Part shown: positions 8,675 through 19,171 of the stretch, one piece after another
How positions within the stretch are numbered: the stretch's first letter is position 1
How the letters are laid out: each line of letters starts with the position of its first letter
From: Amoeboaphelidium occidentale
Taxonomy: Eukaryota; Aphelidiomycota; Aphelidea
Reading direction: 5' to 3'
Length of the DNA stretch: 27,523 nucleotides
NCBI GenBank assembly: GCA_023515795.1
Contig: JALGPX010000046.1
Span: 48,557-76,079 of the forward strand
The notes under the pieces: model-generated
What the model was told of the DNA's origin: nothing
Databases searched by the model: none
Seen by the model: only the letters and a program-made list of their open reading frames with translations
Position numbers and translations under genes: made by a program

Positions 8675-9208
8675 ATGGAGCGCGATCATGTTGAGTTTAT
8701 GGAAGCTGCAATACAAGTAGCGAAGAATGCGCGCCTGGTAGATGAAGTTCCGATAGGGTGCGTGTTTGTTCATGTTCCTACTGGTGAGATCTTGGCGTCT
8801 GCTCATAATCGGACATGCATTGAGAAGAATGGTACCAGACACGCTGAGATGGTTGCGATCGATGATATTTTGACAAAGTACTCATATGAAGTGTTCAGAG
8901 ATTGTGTTCTTTATGTAACAGTGGAGCCCTGCATAATGTGCGCTGCTGCTTTGAGGGAGATTCAGATCAACAAGGTTTACTTTGGTGCTTGGAACGAGAA
9001 GTTTGGTGGTTGTGGTGGTGTTTTGACTGTACATCAAGATGAATGGGATGGTAAAGGCGGCAGATATGAAGCAGTTGGTGATCTCTTGCGAAAAGAGAGT
9101 ATAATGCTCCTCAGGGAATTCTATTTGACAGAGAATCATAAGGCTCCAAACCCACAAAAGAAAGATCGCAGAGTACTAAAGTTTGATATACCTCCACCAA
9201 AACAATAA
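8675..9208 (+). CDS. TAD2: tRNA-specific adenosine deaminase subunit TAD2/ADAT2
   Basis: A 177-residue cytidine-deaminase-fold protein. The zinc and proton-shuttle motif HAE is at 56-58 and the second zinc motif PCIMC at 85-89, with the family stretch FGAWNEKFGGCGGVL after it. In eukaryotes TAD2 is the catalytic partner of TAD3 and converts adenosine 34 of tRNA anticodons to inosine, which is essential for decoding. The GCGGVL region and the length match ADAT2 rather than the catalytically altered TAD3, which lacks the HAE glutamate. The first ATG at 8675 gives the family N-terminus directly. The gene converges on COG1 with 45 bp between stop codons. Confidence 0.94.
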   Translation: MERDHVEFMEAAIQVAKNARLVDEVPIGCVFVHVPTGEILASAHNRTCIEKNGTRHAEMVAIDDILTKYSYEVFRDCVLYVTVEPCIMCAAALREIQINKVYFGAWNEKFGGCGGVLTVHQDEWDGKGGRYEAVGDLLRKESIMLLREFYLTENHKAPNPQKKDRRVLKFDIPPPKQ

Positions 9209-9253
9209 TAAGTTTTTCATGTAAATAGATTCTTTATATTAATTAGCGTCTGA

Positions 9254-11785
9254 TCATCCCCATACGTTACCAAAAAACCGGTTCTGAATCGAACTTGAGA
9301 TTGAAGACAGTTCTTTGGTTAGCGATGGCCGATTTGTCGGTTCTTTCAGTTGTTTCTGCGTCGGCTTACTCTCAATGTGTACAGCGCCAATATTTTCACT
9401 GTTCTCAAGGATCGATTCGACCAAATCATCCAAACTAGTGCGCTCAAGTGGTTGATAGCTGACAGGAAACAATGCAAAACGAGAGCCACTCTGAATAATA
9501 GGAACAATAACATGTTGTTCTGTGAGAAATGATCTTACACTTGAGCCTTCGTGAGGCGTGTAATTCGAACCAACATTAAATGCCTGAAACAACGAAGAGT
9601 ATCTTGTTTGGCATCGATCAATTCTTTCTGAAAAGGTATCTTTTAAAGTTTCAAATTCACTGATACTCGACAAAACAATCTGCGCTTTGTTCTTGACATC
9701 CACAAAAGATGAATTCAAATCTCGCTTATCATCAGTCTTGTTTAGCCTGTAAACGAACGACGGCTTTAAAATCTTTCCCAAAAACAATAAATCAAAATAA
9801 GACTGATACAAATGGTGTTTCTTGTCTTCAACTGAAAAAGCACTATCGAATAAGTTCCTAAAGAATTTGATTGTTTCTTGAGATAACTGAAAGTCAAAGT
9901 ACTCAAAAACCTTCTCGAACTCAAGCACTTCAGTGTGGTGCTTCAAATCAGTGACTATTCGAAACAGAATTCTGATGAGTGTCGGTGAAGGATGAGACGG
10001 AAGTATGTAACGTTCATTTTCTATCTCAACAACATCCCAATTCGACGATGCCATCTTACTGGGTTTGTTCATTTGCTTCGTGAGGCTAAATTGAAGCACA
10101 TTCCAATGATCAGCATCTTGAGCATAATAGTCTTTTAAAGTATCCGAATATGTCTCAGTAAGCTTCTTAACTAGCGGTTTGAACGCGCCAACAAAAACTT
10201 CAAGTCCTTCATTCACAGCAGAATCGAATTCGTGGGATACTTCTGGGAGTCCAGTTGCTGCAGTAGCTTCCTGAATAATACTATCCTTCTGAGACAAAAA
10301 CAAGCTCTTGGTCTTCTTTCCTAGAATTGTAAGAGCATTAATGTCTAGATTATTTTCAGATAAAGACAAGATTGTTTTTGAACAAAACTGCAAAATTTCA
10401 GTAAATAGAGATCTGCAAGAATCCATATAGTGAGGCTCAAGCTTAGGATTATCTTTAAGCAAAGAAACTACAGATTCAAACTGTCCCTTAAAATCAATCC
10501 TTTGTTTGGAGCTGTCAGACAAAAACTCTTGAGCTCCATACAGTGCAGACTTCATTGTCATATCAATAATTTCAATACTTTTCGAATTGAATGAAGTCTC
10601 AAAGAGTTTATCCCAAACATTGATGTTCTCAAAGAACTTAGAAAGTATTTCTGATTTCCCTAGAATAGCCTCGATTTCGCGCTTAAGCAGAACCAATTCC
10701 TGACCAGTTTTGGCCTCTTTTAGCGATATAGAATTAAACTGACTTACAACAGTTTTGAGCCATGATTGAAATTCCGTTTTGAAGAACTCTCTGTTCTTGC
10801 TTAGCAAAAATGATATCCGTGGTTTCAGTACACGAACATTTGGTGGTAAATAACGATACATCAGGTGCATCTTAGTCTTTGAAACATTAAATAAATCATT
10901 AGCGAGAGCTGAAGACGATACAGAAGGATGCAAATTAATGCCTGGGTCGAGATGATCATGAATGTACTGAGACAAAACACCACTGGATCCATTATGACCC
11001 ACAAAAAGTCGGTAGCCTTCTTCCAAAGTACCAAGAAGCAAGCTTAGCCTCTCTTTAACAGAAATATCATCTCTAGAATGCGCATTATAGCGTTCCTTCA
11101 AAAAGACTTTTGTAAAAATACTTTCCTCATCGTAACTATCAAGCATCATCAAACAAAGCACGGAATCCAGGACATCATCGCTTTTCGATCTCAAAGACTC
11201 AAAACAGAGTTCCGTAATTTTAGTTTTTAACGGAAGAATATCATCGTTCCATTTAGTCCGAATGATCCCTTTAAACTCTTCGTTGGCTGACAAATTCTTC
11301 TGTATTTCTCTCGCCAGCAAGAACAGCAAGGACGCACTCAACACCGCAGAATTATCCAAATGAAAATGAATCTGTTCGTAAGAGTCAATTAACAGTTTTA
11401 CTTGACATGCAACTTGAAACGTTTCTTTAGCTGAAGGGTCTTGAGGATCAATCGGACTAAGCGGCGATTTAACTTTGCCAGGGTCTCTCATTTCTGCCCC
11501 AATTTTCCGTAAGCCATCTTCAATTGATGATATCGATTCTCTTAATTCTGATACTTTCGATGGCATAATTGTGATGATGGAGGAAGCTGCGCTCTTCTCT
11601 TCGCTGTTTGGCAAGAAGTCTCTGTAATGTGCGCCAACCAAATCCCTGAGCTCCTGCCTCTTCGCATTCGAGTCATTCCGGACTTTTAAATAAAGTTGAC
11701 GCAATTCTGCTACAGAGTGCTTTTGGAAGAGGCGATCTGTTTCTGTTGCGGCTGAAGTTGCAGATGGCTGCTTCCCAATTGTCAT
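9254..11785 (-). CDS. COG1: Conserved oligomeric Golgi complex subunit 1 (COG1)
   Basis: An uninterrupted 843-residue, largely helical protein. The N-terminal Vps51/COG1 signature is seen at residues 19-60: LFQKHSVAELRQLYLKVR, then KRQELRDLVGAHYRDFLP, followed by coiled coil (ELRESISSIEDGLRKIG). COG1 is a scaffold of the eight-subunit COG tether, which brings retrograde vesicles to the Golgi and so keeps glycosylation enzymes in place. The rest diverges, as is normal for COG1, with a conserved-looking block around HTEVLEFEKVFEYFDFQLS. The ATG at 11785 is the first in frame. ARFRP1 lies 42 bp upstream on the same strand, so the promoter must overlap that gene's 3' end. The assignment rests on the N-terminal motif and the length. 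Confidence 0.82.
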   Translation of the reverse strand: MTIGKQPSATSAATETDRLFQKHSVAELRQLYLKVRNDSNAKRQELRDLVGAHYRDFLPNSEEKSAASSIITIMPSKVSELRESISSIEDGLRKIGAEMRDPGKVKSPLSPIDPQDPSAKETFQVACQVKLLIDSYEQIHFHLDNSAVLSASLLFLLAREIQKNLSANEEFKGIIRTKWNDDILPLKTKITELCFESLRSKSDDVLDSVLCLMMLDSYDEESIFTKVFLKERYNAHSRDDISVKERLSLLLGTLEEGYRLFVGHNGSSGVLSQYIHDHLDPGINLHPSVSSSALANDLFNVSKTKMHLMYRYLPPNVRVLKPRISFLLSKNREFFKTEFQSWLKTVVSQFNSISLKEAKTGQELVLLKREIEAILGKSEILSKFFENINVWDKLFETSFNSKSIEIIDMTMKSALYGAQEFLSDSSKQRIDFKGQFESVVSLLKDNPKLEPHYMDSCRSLFTEILQFCSKTILSLSENNLDINALTILGKKTKSLFLSQKDSIIQEATAATGLPEVSHEFDSAVNEGLEVFVGAFKPLVKKLTETYSDTLKDYYAQDADHWNVLQFSLTKQMNKPSKMASSNWDVVEIENERYILPSHPSPTLIRILFRIVTDLKHHTEVLEFEKVFEYFDFQLSQETIKFFRNLFDSAFSVEDKKHHLYQSYFDLLFLGKILKPSFVYRLNKTDDKRDLNSSFVDVKNKAQIVLSSISEFETLKDTFSERIDRCQTRYSSLFQAFNVGSNYTPHEGSSVRSFLTEQHVIVPIIQSGSRFALFPVSYQPLERTSLDDLVESILENSENIGAVHIESKPTQKQLKEPTNRPSLTKELSSISSSIQNRFFGNVWG

Positions 11786-11827
11786 CGCAGTGAAACGAAA
11801 TATGTTTCAACTTTTAAAACGCTTTTA

Positions 11828-12592
11828 TTACCGATAAGTCGGCGGCCTGTTGTCTCTGTTGAGAAGTAACCGTGAATGGAGCCATTCTACTGCTCCTTTT
11901 ACGCCATCCCTATGAATAAATTAGGCGCGATGCTAGACAGTAAAAATACCCCGTTAGTGCGCTCACTGGCATGACTTTGCTATCTCTAGCATCTAATTTA
12001 GCCGCCAAGGGATTAAATGCCTCCTTAATCTGCTCGACCCTCAACGCTTTATCGACTATATCTTGCTTATTCGCAAGCATTATCACAGGAACACCTTCAG
12101 TTGACGATGAAGATATCACATTCTCTTCACAATTACTTGATACTAAGTAAAAGATTACCAAATACTTGTAGAACTTCAGCTATTCTGCTAACATCACAAG
12201 AATCAATAACGAACATAATCGCATGACAGGAATCATAGTATTCGTTCCATATCTTTTGTAAGTCAGTCTGCCCACCAAGATCCCATATCTGAAGCCTCGA
12301 ATGTCCAATATCAAGTTTACCAACTAAAGATCAATCGAATGATTTATGCCGCAGTCTTATTACTGTTAAGTCCAATGGTCGGTGTAATCTTGTCTGGTGG
12401 GAGGCCAGGCACACCCAGGTACAGCGATTTAATCTTTTCTAATAGAGTCTATAAGAAAGAATTAGAGGTCATGATACTACAGATCTTGTTTCATTTTACA
12501 GTTTTGCCTGCATTATCAAGGCCGAGCACCAGTACATTGTACTCCTCCTTTCTTGCCAAGTGCTTATACAGGCCGGTCAGTAAAGTGTACAT
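11828..12592 (-). CDS. ARFRP1: ARF-related GTPase ARFRP1 (yeast Arl3)
   Basis: Five exons (12500-12592, 12364-12448, 12159-12323, 11950-12124, 11828-11909) give 199 residues. Introns are 51, 40, 34 and 40 nt. It is a small GTPase that at the trans-Golgi recruits Arl1 and golgins. G motifs are GLDNAGKT (24-31), WDLGGQ (73-78) and NKQD (133-136). LDIGHSRLQIWDLGGQTDLQ and the ending NRDNRPPTYR fit ARFRP1, not ARF1. The protein begins MYTLLTGLY without Gly2. This matches ARFRP1/Arl3, where an acetylated Met-aromatic N-terminus rather than a myristate gives membrane attachment. The 34-nt intron (12125-12158) is fixed by alignment: splicing gives VLQVFENVISSSSTEGVPV, the same spacing as the human protein. 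The gene diverges from COQ10 with 61 bp between starts. Confidence 0.93.
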
Positions 12593-12653
12593 TTAAGCGT
12601 TTTCTATTTGAATATCCTTATTGATATTGAAAATCAAGTTGTTATCGACAGTG
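12593..12653. promoter_or_regulatory. 61-bp divergent promoter region of ARFRP1 and COQ10
   Basis: AT-rich spacer between two start codons; no recognisable element. Position only. Confidence 0.35.
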
Positions 12654-13272
12654 ATGCAATTGCGCTCTAAATTACTGATAATCCCTAAGCGATTCTTCAT
12701 TCCCTCGCCCTTCAGTCCAGCAAGTAGAGAATCTGTTGTTACTCAGAAAAAGATACTTCCGTACGTGTCCTAATGATACAGTGTTCAGTTGAACTAAATT
12801 TTGAAGGTATCGTCCAACGGAACTTTATGATATTGTTGCTGATGTTGGAAAATACCACGAGTTTATACCCTTGTGTACGTCCTCGGTCGTGTTATCCAGC
12901 AGAGTGGAGTTGATAAACAATGGAAGTATGGAAAAGCGGATACTGGAGATGAGTGAGCTGGGGATAGGCATAAATGGAATGGACGTCAAGTACACGAGCA
13001 AAGTCACAAGGGAGGAGCGCATTAACGGAAAAGAACTTTATAGGATATTAGCAAATGTAGATAATGATGATATATTCCATCATTTGCGCACAGAATGGAT
13101 GTTTAAACCTTTGCTAAATGCAGAGCATGACCGTAAATGCTTAGTGGAGTTCGATGTTCGCTTCAAGTTCAAGTCTCCTATTTTGGCTCAGCTTGCGACA
13201 ACTATGCTTGAGGAAAGCAATAAGCTGATACTTAATGCCTTTGAAAGAAGGGCTAGAGAAATATACCAATAG
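12654..13272 (+). CDS. COQ10: Coenzyme Q-binding protein COQ10, mitochondrial
   Basis: Exons 12654-12760 and 12807-13272, joined by a 46-nt intron (GTACGT...TTTTGAAG, branch GAACTAAAT), give 190 residues. COQ10 is a START/polyketide-cyclase-fold protein that binds ubiquinone and helps deliver it for respiration. The N-terminus (MQLRSKLLIIPKRFFIPSPF) is basic, hydroxylated and free of acids, as expected for a mitochondrial presequence. Splicing joins KKILP to YRPTELYDIVADVGKYHEFI, the family's first helix and strand, with no gap. Further family features are PLCTSS, the WMFKPL strand and the C-terminal helix AFERRAREIY. It ends 26 bp from the convergent TTM gene. Confidence 0.93.
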
Positions 13273-13298
13273 ATTGTAGTTGTTTTTATATTAATTGC

Positions 13299-13954
13299 TC
13301 AGATTATGGTTCCATTGATGAGGTTCAAGAACTTGTTACGCTTCGATTCCGTAAATGCTATTCCGTTCTCGTTCAATAACGATTCCATTTGTTTCTTAAC
13401 TTGCTCTGGATTTGTGGTTTCAATTTCGATTTCCCAACCTGTGCCAAACGGATAAGTCGTCTCGTCCAATTCTACTGTTTCAGATGTCCATGGAATCTTT
13501 AGTCTGAGCGTTTTAAACTCGCCAACAACTTTCCATGCAGTCTCTGGTGTCGCGTCTGCTCCAATAACTGAGAATATGTGCTTAATTAACGGATATTCTC
13601 TGGAATATTTCGCAATGCTACTCGGATCTCTCAAGATTTCCTGTCCGATTTCCTTTGTGAGCTCCGTTTCTTCTTCCCTGACTTTGCTTATGCCATCTGC
13701 TAGAGTTGCTTTTCCTTTCCATGTAAGAATATACTTCTCGCCATTGTTAATATCACGAACACGAACGATGTTTCTCAGTTTTTCACTATATTGCTTGTTA
13801 TGGCCTTTAACAACTTGCAGGCTTACAGAGACAAATTGACTGTGTCAAGATAATAGTTTGCTTGGTGCTGGGTCTCCTTTGGTTCTCCAAGAAGAGCTTT
13901 GACTTTAAGGTATTCTTCTTTTGTCGGAAGCCTGAGCTTTATTTCTACCTCCAT
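13299..13954 (-). CDS. CYTH/triphosphate tunnel metalloenzyme (plant TTM3-like)
   Basis: Exons 13827-13954 and 13299-13785, joined by a 41-nt intron (GTAAGC...ATATAG, branch CCATAAC), give 204 residues. The protein starts MEVEIKLRLP, so the ExExK metal/triphosphate signature is at residues 2-6. Other tunnel residues are visible in NIVRVRD, YILTWKGKATLADGISKVRE, FKTLRLKIPW and the paired acids of WEIEIET. CYTH enzymes hydrolyse triphosphate compounds (tripolyphosphate, thiamine triphosphate) or make cAMP. The order and spacing resemble plant TTM3 and short bacterial tripolyphosphatases, not yeast Cet1 or Vtc4. The intron joins NLSL to EKLRNIVRV with no gap. The substrate is unknown. Confidence 0.87.
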
Positions 13955-14360
13955 TATTGTGAGAAAACGCAAATCTCCGCAAGTGTCAGGGAGTCATGCA
14001 GTATCAATGCTGTTTCACATCTCATTCCGGAAGCCTCTTGTGAGCTTTTCGGCAAGAAATATATTTGAAGTAAAACTCTATTCATACTATGCATTCGCGT
14101 TCTTCTGTGAGGTTTGGAATTCGCGAAGTAACAACGCGTATTGCTGTCAGAACTCCTTCAAGATAACAAAACCGGATATTTCTCAATTCTCGTGTTTGCA
14201 GTCTGCATAACACTTAACCTACTGCGTCACAGAACTAAATAGTCGCTATTTGGAACGTTATTGTTAATGATTTCGCTGTCGCAGCCTCACGATACTCGAA
14301 GTTTGCACGCTGTTGCGCTTTCCAGTTGATCGAGATCGCCCTCTGCAAATTTTTTTTGAA
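13955..14360. promoter_or_regulatory. 406-bp divergent region between TTM gene and TFIIIC gene
   Basis: No supported gene. Contains a palindrome TTCGCGAA (14121-14128) and, seven bases on, ACGCGT (14135-14140), the core of the fungal MluI cell-cycle box; two such sites this close may be regulatory. A run of eight T (14350-14357) lies directly before the TFIIIC start. The open frames here are short and do not resemble proteins. Confidence 0.4.
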
Positions 14361-17300
14361 ATGGATCTGGTCAAAATTATTGAGCATTTGGCATTCGAAG
14401 GTGAAAGCGGTAAGTGATCATGGAATGAATGGTCTCTAATTAGCGTAGGCCTTCGGTTTTCCGAGTTGTTACAAGTTTCCAAAGGATTTGGATGGCTTCA
14501 TCATGAATCGGACGAATTGTTGTTGTTGCAAAAGCTTATTTGTTCCGACCATGCTGAGATACACAAAATCATTGTACCCACGGAGGCGTTGTCTGTTATT
14601 CCTACACGAGATACTGTTGATAAGAGATCCGAAATCGACAAGTGCGCTTACGGTGCAGAGAAGCTACAGCAAGCAGTTATAGAAGCTCCTCTCGCTCATG
14701 TTATTGTGTGCTCTGCTGAGCTTCGGCTTAAAATATTCTCAGCTGGGGAAGTTAATAACAAACGTCTAACAGATAACTCCTTCAAAGTTCTTGAAGCGAT
14801 CGCAGTATCAAAAGAGAAAGGAGTGACACAAGCCGAGCTAAAGAATTTGTTTGACATGGATTCGCGTACCGTGTTTTATCACACAAAACTTCTGGTACAG
14901 AAAGATATAGCCATCAAGAGGCCAGTTTCTCAAAATGGGGCTTATACACAGCTTATTGTATTGAAGAGGTTTGCAAACGGTCGCCCGGATGGAGCAGAGG
15001 GTGATGACGAAGAAGTATCAGACAAAAGAAGCATTGAATTAATGGTATCGAAATTGACGAAAGTTCTTGACTCCGTTGAAAACAGGACGATTTGTTACGA
15101 TGATATGAAAAAAGCTCCAGAACTGGCAGTTTATAGTTGGGATGTTTTGAAGAAAGTTATTGGAAAATTAGAGGAGCATGGTATATTAGAACGATTCTAC
15201 GTGAAGAATGGAAAGAAAGATGTTCGTTGTGCTCGACTTCTTGTTGATCCAGCAAATGTCAAAGGATACAAAGTTGAAAACAAGGACAATGTAGAACCAG
15301 CACCTGATATGGTTGCGGAGACAGAAGCATTTACGGTTGATTGCAGTCAGATTATAAAGGAGCATTTTGAAGAGAAAGTAGGACCAGAGACTTCTAGCAG
15401 TTCCAACCAACAAATTGAACACGTAGAACCGCCTATTCCAAAAGGTCCTCCAGCAGGCATTACCAATATGCGCGACATGCCTTTGTTCATTGGTCATCTT
15501 CTTAGATCAGATATGACATTAGATGCTCAGATATTTTATTTGGTAGCTTACAGTGGGAAAGATGGAATTACATCCACAGAAATATTTTTGCTTCTTGGAG
15601 GAACATCGTTCAAAATGATAAACAAGCTACTGAGTGATATGGAAGCATTAAAAGGCGCAAACAAGATTCGAAGGGTGAAAGAATTCTATGGCAAGGAACA
15701 GCGTTACAGGTATTTTCTTGCCCAACCAGCAAAATGGAGTGGCATCTATGGCAAGGGAATCTCTCTACCTGGTAGTGCACCAGACAAAGCTTCAGATGAA
15801 GAAGTCAGCTTAGTCGACAATAGTGTAGCTACAATACTTGGCGCCAAACCTGCTAATTTAAGTGTTCTTACGGTGGCGCAAAGAAGGGAAAATTTGTTGG
15901 AGATGCTTGAAGAACAAAAAATAATTGAGTATACAGCTCGTTTTATGTCAGACTTCGAGGAGAAATACGAGAAAGACAGTGGAGTTACGCTTGATAGAAA
16001 GTCTATGCAAAGGCTTGCGACAAATCTTCAACGTGAAAAGTTGTTAAAGATGGTTGTCGTTGAGTCAAGATCTATAACAGGAAGTACGGACACAAGAACG
16101 TTGTTTTTGCATCCTAGCATAGACGCTAAAGGTCCTGAAATGAAAGCCTTCGTGGAGAAATTGAACGAAGATATGATTTCTAAATCTATTCAAAAAGTTT
16201 CGAAAGAATACAAAGATATTGAAGTCGAACGGCTTTATGATAACGAAGAGGAGGCAGAAAAATCATCCAACTATCCGAATTATTTTGCTGTTGCTGAAGC
16301 AAAAGGCTATGTTCGTGCTAAACTGTCTAGAGCTCGAATTTTCCATCGCTACTTGTTCTCTATGTGCACATCTCTTATTGAAGACGAAGATTTGGAATCT
16401 GACATGACAGTAGATTCCAGCAAAGTGTTTCGCGAGCTTCCCCTTCAAGTGTTTTTGAAAGTAGTTGGAGTCTTTAGAGAGAATCCGGCATTGGATGAAT
16501 TCATTACTGGCGGTGGCGATCTTTCATTACCAGTCTGCAAGGTGCCTTATCAGATCGCAAAAGCTATATTTGGAAAAGCAGGAATTAGTAGATACAAAAG
16601 AGCACTCAGAACTGTGTTTGATGTTCTAGCGGAATTGAAGCTAATTGAAAGTGTTGAAAGTCATCAAGCTGACACGGATATGTCTTTCCTTCCTAAAGAG
16701 TATCTTTTGAAGCGACAAGTTCCTTTTCCTTTCTTCGACAATGATACTGGTGAAATTTTGTACAAACCCCAAGATTTGTACAATGTTAATGATGCGGTTA
16801 TATTTTGGAATGAACTTGAACAAGCGAGTTTGTTAAGAAAGAAGTTTTTAATCAAAGAGAAAGCAAAGTTGGCCAAGAAAGAAAAGAACAAGTCCAAAAA
16901 GTCGAAGTCCGGTGTAACAGAGGATGCCATGGAGGTTGATGAAAACTCTGCCATGTTCGGTCAGCCGGTCAATGATTTGCCAACACCTATGCTGACTCCA
17001 CTGGGTAGTCCATATATTGGGACAGCGCTCTCAAGCGACATTCTTGTGGAGCAATCCAATTGGGATTTCTTGGCGCGCATTCCTCAAGAACGCTTGGATA
17101 AAATTTTGACTACGGCGGATGAACAGCCAGATGGCGACTCTACAAAATCTTCTTTGGAAGATCCATATGAAAGTGAAATAGCTGCACGTTTAGCTCGCAC
17201 ATTACAGTCAAGTGTCTCAAAACTTTCGGCGCCTCCAAAAAAGAACTTGAAAGTGAAACCTGCCCGTAAAGTCCAAACGAGAATAAGGCAAAAGAATATA

Positions 17301-19040
17301 TGGACGGTAGAAATGGATCGTACTTTGAATGCATGCTTCATTGCTGGAAGAGCCATTGTTGATACATGGCCACATCCTATTTTACCTTGGGCTCGAATTA
17401 GTGAGAAGTACTTTCCTGGACTCGCATCAAATGCATTAAGACAAAGAATTAATACAATTGCACGAAATGAAGATGTTAAGAATGAACTTGAAGCAAAAGT
17501 TGGTCGCTGGAAATCCAGGCGAGAAGAGTTGGTAAATGAAGGAAAGCTTGATAAAGTTCCACCAAGGCTTAAAGAATTTTCAAGTTATGATCTCGACAAA
17601 GATTTAAGCTTCATTAATGAAATTGAGAAGACTGGATGGGGAATTGAACCACGCCATTGTCTGCCTGTAGTTCAAAGTGACGTGCAAGATCTTGCTGCAT
17701 ATTTGGAGGAGAACGAATTTGTTACTGAAACAGACATTTCTATTGGTGAACCATACATTGATTTAGAGTCAAAGGATAGCATACAAGAGAAGCTAGGAAA
17801 CTTCTTACAGAGTGATTATAGCCTTGCAAGAGATGAGAATGACAAGCTTGATTCTCGTGAAGAAGACTACGTTACTGGTTCACTTAAAAGTATGTTCCTT
17901 AACATGGACCCTTCCTATGATTCTAATCGAGCGATTGAACAATTATCAAAGTTTGATCAGCGTGTGTTGGAGCAGAAAGTTGATGAGCTTGTTCAAAACC
18001 GCTTTCTTCTGAATGTGAGGAATACACATAAGCAGCTTGGTCACAATGGACCATCGTATTCTGCTAACCAACAAGCACTACTGTTGATAACAGGGTTTGA
18101 AGACTTATTTGTCCAGCTGACTAAGTTCAACAAGTTTTGGCTAGAATTCTCTGGAACCTACGATTTGTCTGATGAGAATTTAGGAGATGTTTCATTTTTG
18201 TCTTTGGTTTCCATGCTTATCCAAGGCTTTGTAAGTTTCACTGTTGTAACAAAAGATGTTGGAGACGTTATGAAGAGCACTAGGAATGTTACTGAGGCTC
18301 CAGTGTATTCTGTGGTTTTCAGTCCAAAGCAGGCTAACAGATTGACGAAGAGAGAAAGAGAAGAGCCTGAAGAAGGAGGTCAGTGCGTTGATCCTAAGGT
18401 TAAATCTGAACTTGTGAGTAGCAACGCTCGGGAAGAAGTTTCAGCCGAAAACGAGATTATGTGGGAAGGCGACTGGGAATCTTTGACGTCGTATGTAGCA
18501 TCTAAACAAATTTCTGAAAAAGAATTTAAAGCTGAACTCAGGGTCGGAAAATTGCAGAGAGAAGGTTATCAGAAGTTTTTATACAGAGTAAGAAGTGACA
18601 GTTCACTTGCATCTATCAATCCGCGAGGGAATTCATCAGATCCTAAATCTAGGGAAAGCATAGAACCAAGAGTTTGGAATGACGTGAAGGGAAGTTTTAA
18701 TGCAAAGAAATTCAAGAGTGTTTGCTTGGCAGTCCTAAGCACGATAACATTACGCCCTGGAATATCATTTGTAAGTTTTTGATGTCGTAATAACTCTTAC
18801 TTTAAGGCCAACCTAGTTAAACTTTTTACATTATCATTGGGTGCTTGCGAGATCATTGAAGTACTTGAATTTTTAATGTGGAGGAATCTTGTTAGAAAGC
18901 AAGTTTTAGAATGCGAAACTGGAAAGTTTGTCGTCTTTGAGGCAACAATACAATCAGTTCAAGCATGTGCTTACGATTTTGGAAGCTACGACAAGGTCTT
19001 TATTCCGGTGGATTGTGATCTTTTGAGTCTTATGGGGTGA
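14361..19040 (+). CDS. TFC3: TFIIIC B-block-binding subunit (Tfc3/GTF3C1)
   Basis: Exons 14361-14409, 14449-18770 and 18807-19040 (introns 39 and 36 nt) give 1534 residues. It is the largest TFIIIC subunit; it binds the B-block of tRNA genes and brings RNA polymerase III. Exon 1 supplies MDLVKIIEHLAFEGESGLRF, like the start of GTF3C1. The B-block winged helix is at about 140-175 (GVTQAELKNLFDMDSRTVFY followed by HTKLLVQKDI). More winged helices follow, then a lysine-rich stretch (KKEKNKSKKSKS, probable nuclear signal). A SANT-like region begins at WTVEMDRTLNACF, also containing ILPWARISEKYFPGLASNAL. The last exon adds 77 residues beginning ANLVKLFTLSLG and ending LLSLMG. The polar, weakly conserved segments are normal for this protein. 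The first intron has GTAAGT and branch TCTAAT. Confidence 0.92.
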
Positions 19041-19171
19041 CACCAAAATAATAGAAAGCCATTATAATTGAGATTACTCAAATCTTATTCGTGCCTACAA
19101 TATTAGACGCTTTACCTTTACTGTTATTCCATACAAAAGTCAATGAGTCAGTTGTAATCTTTCATCATTTC

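Noticed and set aside
8567-8695. A plus-strand ORF starting [10 protein letters not shown] across the eS30 intron
   Set aside because: It opposes the well-supported eS30 gene, runs out of frame into TAD2 and resembles nothing; it is a by-product of the GC-rich hairpin.
12125-12167. A 43-nt alternative for ARFRP1 intron 3 (donor GTATTT, acceptor GAAGAG)
   Set aside because: It keeps the frame but removes the conserved VFE residues; the 34-nt intron matches family spacing exactly.
13862-14210. Plus-strand open frames in the TTM/TFIIIC gap
   Set aside because: They lie antisense to TTM exon 1 or in the spacer, start late and show no protein-like pattern.
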